A stretch of 33,449 nucleotides of DNA from Candidatus Caenarcanales bacterium (GTDB lineage: Bacteria; Cyanobacteriota; Vampirovibrionia; LMEP-6097). The stretch spans positions 1 through 33,449 of the forward strand of contig JAKVAO010000023.1 in NCBI GenBank assembly GCA_022447685.1, given 5' to 3'. The first letter of the stretch is position 1. Every line of letters starts with the position of its first letter. Under the pieces are notes generated by a model. It did not search any database, was not told the DNA's origin, and was given only the letters and a program-made list of their open reading frames with translations. The position numbers were made by a program, and so were the translations under genes. Of this stretch, positions 29,213 through 33,449 are shown piece by piece.

Positions 29213-30631
29213 ATGAATTCAAAAGCAGTTGACTTAAATCTTTTATCCAGCTTTCACCCTAGAGAAAGTTTTGCGACTAGAACAGCTCTAGAACAGGGCT
29301 TCAAGTTTATAATACTTGCTGTTGTTTGGTTATCTTTGATATTTTTAGCGGCAGCTGGAGCTGGTGTTGCTTTTGCTTGGAAGGCTCCATTTGTATTTAA
29401 CGAGTTATTACCTATGTGGTTTCCTGCTGTTGATAAGCAGATTTTTGCAGATTTAGCTGATATTCATGCTTATTTGGCTCCTACAGTTGTAGTTGCAACT
29501 ATTATTCCAGTTAACGCATTATTCATGGTTTTATGTGAGCGTAAGTTCTTATCCCTTCTTACTATGAGAATCGGACCAGATAAGGTCGGTCCTAATGGTG
29601 GACTTCAGACTCTAGCTGATGCTTTTAAGCTTCTTTTTAAAGAAGATACTATGCCTAAAGGCGCTGATCCAATTCTTTTCACTTTGGCTCCAGCATTATT
29701 TTTTGCACCATCTATGATAGTTTTCTTACCTCTTCTAGCTGTAGCATCGAATAGACTTGGTGCATTTGTTTATACTGACTTAGATATTAGTTTAATTTTC
29801 ATTCTAGGTTTTGTTTCTCTTGGGACTATGTCTCTTGTGATGGCAGGATGGGCGTCTAACAATAAATATTCACTTATGGGTGGTTTGAGAGCTGCTGCTC
29901 AAGCTGTAAGTTATGAGATACCACTTGTTCTTACTATGATTGCAATTATTATGCTTTCTGGTTCAGTTAACTTGGTTAAGATCTCTGATTCTCAAGCTGG
30001 TGGTATTTTGAACTGGAACCTTTTCGGACATGGTAAATTACCTTGGTTACTTAATTTAACTGCTAGTTCTGGCGGTAATTTCTTTGAAGGTTTTGTCACA
30101 CTTGTCTTTATTGTTTTGTGTGCGCTGTTATTTATTATATTTGTTACAGCAGCTACTGCTGAAGTAAATAGAATTCCTTTCGATATTCCAGAGGCTGAGT
30201 CTGAGCTTGTTTCTGGTTTCAATACAGAGTTTAGTGGTATGAAGTTTGCGTTATTTTTCTTAGCTGAGTACACTAACTTATTTATTTCTTCAGGTCTTGC
30301 AGCTATTCTTTTCTTAGGAGGTTCTCACCTACCTATAAGCGCAGCTTCTGAGCAAGCCTTATATAATTTATTATCGAATGTATCATTTGAATTACCTGTA
30401 GTTGGTAGCTTCTATGGTATGTTTGAGCACTTAAATCTGACGTGGGTACTTGCTTCAATTACTTTACTTGTCAAGATTTATATAATGTTTTTAGTAGCTA
30501 TATGGATAAGAGCAACTCTTCCTAGATTGAGACAAGATCAATTAATGGAATTTGGTTGGAAGTATTTAATTCCTCTAAGTTTGGGAATTATATTTATATT
30601 AGCTTTAGTCTTGGAGTATATTAAATTATGA
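29213..30631 (+). CDS. nuoH: NADH-quinone oxidoreductase subunit H (NdhA), extended
   Basis: This is a membrane subunit of complex I at the junction with the quinone site and proton channel. ERKFLSLLTMRIGPDKVGPNGGLQTLADAFKLLFKED (about 110-145) and AEVNRIPFDIPEAESELVSGFNTEFSGMKFALFFLAEY (about 320-358) are the strongly conserved quinone-chamber loops of the family. At 472 residues it is longer than typical NuoH (about 325-370). There is an 80-residue N-terminal extension with an extra membrane segment, and an insert around 255-285. It is translationally coupled to nuoI by ATGA. Only H and I are together here; the remaining subunits must be elsewhere. Confidence 0.92.
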   Translation: MNSKAVDLNLLSSFHPRESFATRTALEQGFKFIILAVVWLSLIFLAAAGAGVAFAWKAPFVFNELLPMWFPAVDKQIFADLADIHAYLAPTVVVATIIPVNALFMVLCERKFLSLLTMRIGPDKVGPNGGLQTLADAFKLLFKEDTMPKGADPILFTLAPALFFAPSMIVFLPLLAVASNRLGAFVYTDLDISLIFILGFVSLGTMSLVMAGWASNNKYSLMGGLRAAAQAVSYEIPLVLTMIAIIMLSGSVNLVKISDSQAGGILNWNLFGHGKLPWLLNLTASSGGNFFEGFVTLVFIVLCALLFIIFVTAATAEVNRIPFDIPEAESELVSGFNTEFSGMKFALFFLAEYTNLFISSGLAAILFLGGSHLPISAASEQALYNLLSNVSFELPVVGSFYGMFEHLNLTWVLASITLLVKIYIMFLVAIWIRATLPRLRQDQLMEFGWKYLIPLSLGIIFILALVLEYIKL

Positions 30632-31152
30632 GTTCAGTTTTAGATATTTTTAAACCTATAACTAAATTAGCAGATGGTTTGTATAACATATTTTTAGGTA
30701 TGTTTACTGTTGCTAAGCACACCACTAGAGACCCTATTACAGGTGATTACCCAAACAAAATGCCTGAATTATACGCTAGGTCTCGTCATAGGCTTGCATT
30801 AAATGTAGACCCTATTTCTGGTGAGCATTTATGTATTGCATGCAAACAATGTGAAAGAGTTTGTCCTGATAACTGTATTTCAGTTATTCCTCACGATAAT
30901 GTAAAAGCTAAATCTTCTCAATTCTATATCGATCACGGTTTATGTATGTTCTGTGGTCTATGTACAGAAGTTTGTCCTACTGATTGTATTATTAATACTG
31001 TTGACTTCGAGATGTCTGAAGAAACTCGTGAAGATTTAGTCTATGACATTAAGAAATTAACCCTTAGCCAAGAGCAGTCTCGTGAATACTTCAAGATGAA
31101 GGGGTATACTCCTAAGCCACCTAAGAAAAAGCCAGCTACTGCTGCTAAGTAA
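30628..31152 (+). CDS. nuoI: NADH-quinone oxidoreductase subunit I (NdhI)
   Basis: This 174-residue iron-sulfur subunit carries clusters N6a and N6b on the way to quinone. The first ferredoxin motif is Cys69, 72, 75 and 79 with Cys83 after it. The second is Cys106, 109, 112 and 116 with Cys120. The N-terminal part (GLYNIFLGMFTVAKHTTRDP) is the usual amphipathic attachment to the membrane arm. The C-terminal Lys/Pro tail (KPPKKKPATAAK) is an addition. It starts inside the nuoH stop codon. Its stop is three bases from the end of a converging gene. Confidence 0.93.
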   Translation: MSSVLDIFKPITKLADGLYNIFLGMFTVAKHTTRDPITGDYPNKMPELYARSRHRLALNVDPISGEHLCIACKQCERVCPDNCISVIPHDNVKAKSSQFYIDHGLCMFCGLCTEVCPTDCIINTVDFEMSEETREDLVYDIKKLTLSQEQSREYFKMKGYTPKPPKKKPATAAK

Positions 31153-31155
31153 GTA

Positions 31156-32268
31156 TTACTCGCTTTTATTTTTGAAAAGCATTGAATTATTATTCTTTTG
31201 TTTAAGTTCACTTAAGTAATTTTGATTTAGGCTACTTGGTGTTGCTTTTGATTTCGCATTGCTGTCCTTCAAAGCCTCACTAATTTTCTTAGATGCTGCA
31301 TGCAATTTTATATTAGTGTAAAGATGATCTAATATAAATTCAGTGCAAATAACTTTGTAATTTTTTGTATCTTTTTCTTTGTTTTTAGGGGTATTTGATT
31401 TATTTTGATCAAGATTATTGTCTTTAAGTTTATATTTCTCTAATACTACTTTGAATTTATCTAGCTGAGTTTTTAGTTGTCCTGCTAGTTTGGTGTCTTT
31501 CATTGCCGTAAGTTTTTTTTCAATTGCAGTCTGGCTTTGGTTGAGGCTGTTTAGTAATCTGTTTAGAGTTCCATTACTAATAATATTAGCTCCAACACTC
31601 ATTGCGTTAGATACAGAATAATCAAATTTATCAGCATCTTTTCTGAATTTATGAATTAATGTTGCTGGGCTATTACTATAACCTGCATGATAAAGGTTTA
31701 AACGAGAACCAAAGCGCATTGACCTTAAGGCTAGGTCTTCTAATTTCTCAACACGTAATTGATTCTCTTCTTTAGCTCTTAGATCACTATGAACAACTGT
31801 GAAACAACCATTATTATTGATTATAGAACCAACATGAACAGGAGTTGACATTAAAATTTCATCACTAATTTTATCTATTAATTCTTGATCGTTTTTGTTA
31901 GCACTGAATGTTCTAAGTAAATTAAATATGGTTTTGTCCATGAACTTAGCCATTGGATCTTGAGGATTTTCTGGGTCAGTGAAAAATACACCAACATCTC
32001 CATTTCTTCCTATGACATCGTTACAGAGTTTTTTTAGCTCTCGAAGATTTTCAGTTAGTAACTTTTGTTCCTCTAGACTCAGTAATTTTTTTGCTTCAAG
32101 TTTTTCTTTTTTAGGTGCTGCATGAAGAGCTTTTAGTTCCTGCTCTGTTAGTTTCCGACCTGTAAAAAAATCTTTTACTCTTTTAGTGACAGCACTAAAT
32201 GAACTTAAGACTTTCTCAAGAAAATTCTTAGGTGCTGGTGTATTAGAACTGGTCACTGCTGAGACCAT
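31156..32268 (-). CDS. Unknown soluble protein, lysine-rich
   Basis: I do not recognise this 370-residue protein. It has no signal peptide or membrane helix. A basic N-terminus (1-60) is followed by a charged helical stretch (about 50-85). A mixed domain (about 85-220) contains RNGDVGVFFTDPENPQDPMA and STPVHVGSIINNNGCFTVVH. A coiled-coil-like middle (about 230-285) and a Lys/Asn/Ser-rich tail (285-370) complete it. It is flanked by mdh on the same strand, 72 bp upstream, and converges with nuoI three bases away. A TATAAT 14 bases and a TATATA seven bases before the ATG, behind a perfect palindrome, suggest its own regulated promoter. Confidence 0.65.
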   Translation of the reverse strand: MVSAVTSSNTPAPKNFLEKVLSSFSAVTKRVKDFFTGRKLTEQELKALHAAPKKEKLEAKKLLSLEEQKLLTENLRELKKLCNDVIGRNGDVGVFFTDPENPQDPMAKFMDKTIFNLLRTFSANKNDQELIDKISDEILMSTPVHVGSIINNNGCFTVVHSDLRAKEENQLRVEKLEDLALRSMRFGSRLNLYHAGYSNSPATLIHKFRKDADKFDYSVSNAMSVGANIISNGTLNRLLNSLNQSQTAIEKKLTAMKDTKLAGQLKTQLDKFKVVLEKYKLKDNNLDQNKSNTPKNKEKDTKNYKVICTEFILDHLYTNIKLHAASKKISEALKDSNAKSKATPSSLNQNYLSELKQKNNNSMLFKNKSE

Positions 32269-32275
32269 AATGCGG

Positions 32276-32312
32276 TATATACATTATAGCAAATAATCAA
32301 ATTTGATTATTT
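32276..32312 (-). promoter_or_regulatory. Promoter with perfect 22-bp palindrome
   Basis: Minus-strand TATAAT (32288-32283) and TATATA (32281-32276) precede the unknown gene. Just upstream, 32291-32312 is a perfect palindrome with half-site AAATAATCAAA. It overlaps the -35 area, a typical place for a dimeric regulator. It could alternatively be a weak hairpin ending mdh transcription. Confidence 0.5.
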
Positions 32313-32340
32313 ATTGTTGTGAACTTACTCTTTTAGATGA

Positions 32341-33294
32341 TTAAGCAGCAGCTCTTAATTCTTCAAGCTTAGCTACATTATTCTTCACTGATTCAGCTGA
32401 TGCTTTAAGGTCAGCAAGCTCTTTATCATCTAGCTTCAGTTCAAGTATCTCTTCAATACCGTTTTGACCAAGTTTAGTTGGTACTCCAACGAAAACTCCT
32501 TCAATGCCATATTCACCATTAAGGTAGCAAGAACATGGAAGTATTTGTTTGCGGTTAGTCAAAATAGCTTCGATCATTTCTACAGATGAACTCGCTGGCG
32601 CGTAGAAAGCAGAGCCTGTTTGAAGATGATTTACTATTTCGATTCCACCTTTTTGGGTTCTTTCCACTATAGCTTGAATCTTCTCCTCACTCATTAATTC
32701 AGTAAGAGGAACTCCTGCTACCGTTGTGTATCTAGCAACTGGCACCATATCGTCACCGTGACCACCAAGTACACAAGGTTGAATATTTTTAACTGATACA
32801 TCTAATGCTTCAGCGATAAAGAAAGCCATTCTAGAACTGTCTAGAACTCCAGCCATACCGATGATTTTCTTAGTATCTACACCTTTAGCAGATAGAAGTT
32901 GGTAAGTAAGCTGTGTCATAGCATCTACTGGATTCGATACTACGATGAAAATAGCTTCAGGTGAGTATTTGTAAGCATTCTCTATACAAGAACTAACAAT
33001 TTCTGCATTCTTCTTAAGTAAATCATCTCTACTCATGCCAGGCTTTCTTGCAAGACCTGCTGTCATAAGAACTATATCTGAACCTTCAGTTAACGAATAA
33101 TCAGCACCACCAATGATATATCTATCGTGAAGCTCAACTGGACGCGCTTCCATAAGATCTAAAGATTTTCCTTTAGCGATACCTTCTGCAAGATCTATTA
33201 AGACGACGTTTGCAATATTCTTCTCTGCAAGTCTCTGAGCTGCTGTAGCCCCTACATTACCTGCACCTATAACTGTAACTTTAGCTTGTTTCAT
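32341..33294 (-). CDS. mdh: Malate dehydrogenase (LDH-like type)
   Basis: This 317-residue NAD-dependent enzyme converts malate and oxaloacetate. The dinucleotide loop is GAGNVGAT (10-17). Arg83 in the ARKPGM loop indicates malate rather than lactate specificity, and Arg89 lies in the same loop. Asn121 in NPVDAM, the substrate Arg155 and catalytic His179 in GGHGDDM are present. Length and sequence place it with the tetrameric, LDH-like MDHs of many bacteria. Its codon use is conservative, like pfkA, suggesting high expression. TATCAT seven bases before the ATG predicts a leaderless mRNA. Confidence 0.95.
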   Translation of the reverse strand: MKQAKVTVIGAGNVGATAAQRLAEKNIANVVLIDLAEGIAKGKSLDLMEARPVELHDRYIIGGADYSLTEGSDIVLMTAGLARKPGMSRDDLLKKNAEIVSSCIENAYKYSPEAIFIVVSNPVDAMTQLTYQLLSAKGVDTKKIIGMAGVLDSSRMAFFIAEALDVSVKNIQPCVLGGHGDDMVPVARYTTVAGVPLTELMSEEKIQAIVERTQKGGIEIVNHLQTGSAFYAPASSSVEMIEAILTNRKQILPCSCYLNGEYGIEGVFVGVPTKLGQNGIEEILELKLDDKELADLKASAESVKNNVAKLEELRAAA

Positions 33295-33301
33295 AACTAA
33301 T

Positions 33302-33307
33302 ATGATA
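33302..33307 (-). promoter_or_regulatory. Putative -10 box of mdh
   Basis: Minus-strand TATCAT (33307-33302) is seven bases before the mdh ATG, the same spacing as at pfkA and ccdA. Confidence 0.4.
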
Positions 33308-33373
33308 GCAGTAAAAGCTGCTTTTAGTCTTGCTTATGAGTATTACATGATTAAGGTCAGGTTATCTTATTTA

Positions 33374-33449
33374 GAGCCTGTCTTGAAAGTTAATTAAATC
33401 AAGCGAGTCTTTTAGTCATAATACGGATCATGGCTATTTTGACCATAAA
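33374..33449 (-). mobile_element. End of a second insertion sequence, probably IS5-like
   Basis: GAGCCTGTCTTGAAAGT (33374-33390) resembles the terminal inverted repeats of IS5-family (IS427-like) elements. It is followed by the end of a transposase-like reading frame on the minus strand. The element continues beyond the right edge. Family assignment is by resemblance only. Confidence 0.5.
33399..33449 (-). CDS. Transposase C-terminus (fragment at window edge)
   Basis: The last 16 codons, ending AMIRIMTKRLA and TGA (33401-33399), look like the basic C-terminal tail of IS5-type transposases. The rest lies outside the window. It is too short for a firm call. Confidence 0.4.
   Translation of the reverse strand, partial: FMVKIAMIRIMTKRLA

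Overview
The window is AT-rich bacterial DNA using the standard bacterial code (TGA is a stop, for example at the ends of the IS66 transposase and of glcD). It carries aerobic and heterotrophic housekeeping genes: glycolate oxidase glcDEF, complex I subunits nuoH-nuoI, malate dehydrogenase, one ETF subunit, a pyrophosphate-type phosphofructokinase and fabZ. These are mixed with surface or secreted repeat proteins. The gene set and base composition would fit a non-photosynthetic cyanobacterial relative (Melainabacteria/Vampirovibrionia) or a similar lineage. That is only a guess, because no marker gene for placement is present.

Layout. 1-1491: right end of an IS66-family element abutting a probably truncated gene of unknown function. 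1469-6404 (minus strand): a WbpM/CapD-type nucleotide-sugar dehydratase, a DUF1521-like self-cleaving protein, hisC, and upstream of hisC a structured untranslated region ending in a strong minus-strand terminator. 6693-10583: glcDEF operon with overlapping genes. 10589-11505 (minus): cutA and a staphylococcal-nuclease-like lipoprotein. 11606-15418: queuosine-precursor transporter, MsbA-like ABC exporter, a three-way-junction inverted-repeat element, and a solitary etfA. 15495-16199: a gene with two in-frame stops. 16241-18896: ccdA and a large 20-residue-repeat beta-helix protein. 18904-19177: a structured repeat block with two 69-bp tandem units showing compensatory base changes. 19187-21344: an ATP-grasp ligase and a ThrE exporter, divergent with 34 bp between start codons. 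21383-23848 (minus): subtilase with cadherin-like repeats. 24163-26200: a degenerate Ppx/GppA-like gene spread over three frames. 26239-29137: pfkA, aspartate kinase, fabZ. 29213-31152: nuoH-nuoI. 31156-33294 (minus): an unknown protein and mdh. 33374-33449: one end of a second insertion sequence.

How they fit together. GlcDEF, complex I, malate dehydrogenase and ETF point to a respiratory chain fed by 2-hydroxy acids and NADH. The pyrophosphate-type PFK signature suggests a glycolysis that saves ATP. The dehydratase, ABC exporter, subtilase, repeat protein and DUF1521 protein form a cell-surface or secretome theme.

Two genome-wide habits stand out. Many genes have a -10 box only 6-9 bases before the start codon, which implies leaderless mRNAs. 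Several gene ends carry elaborate hairpins. The observations most worth following are the covarying tandem repeat, the double -1 frame transition in the Ppx/GppA-like gene at two canonical slippery heptamers, the DUF1521 GDPH protein, and the divergent ATP-grasp/exporter pair. No rRNA, tRNA or CRISPR array was seen.
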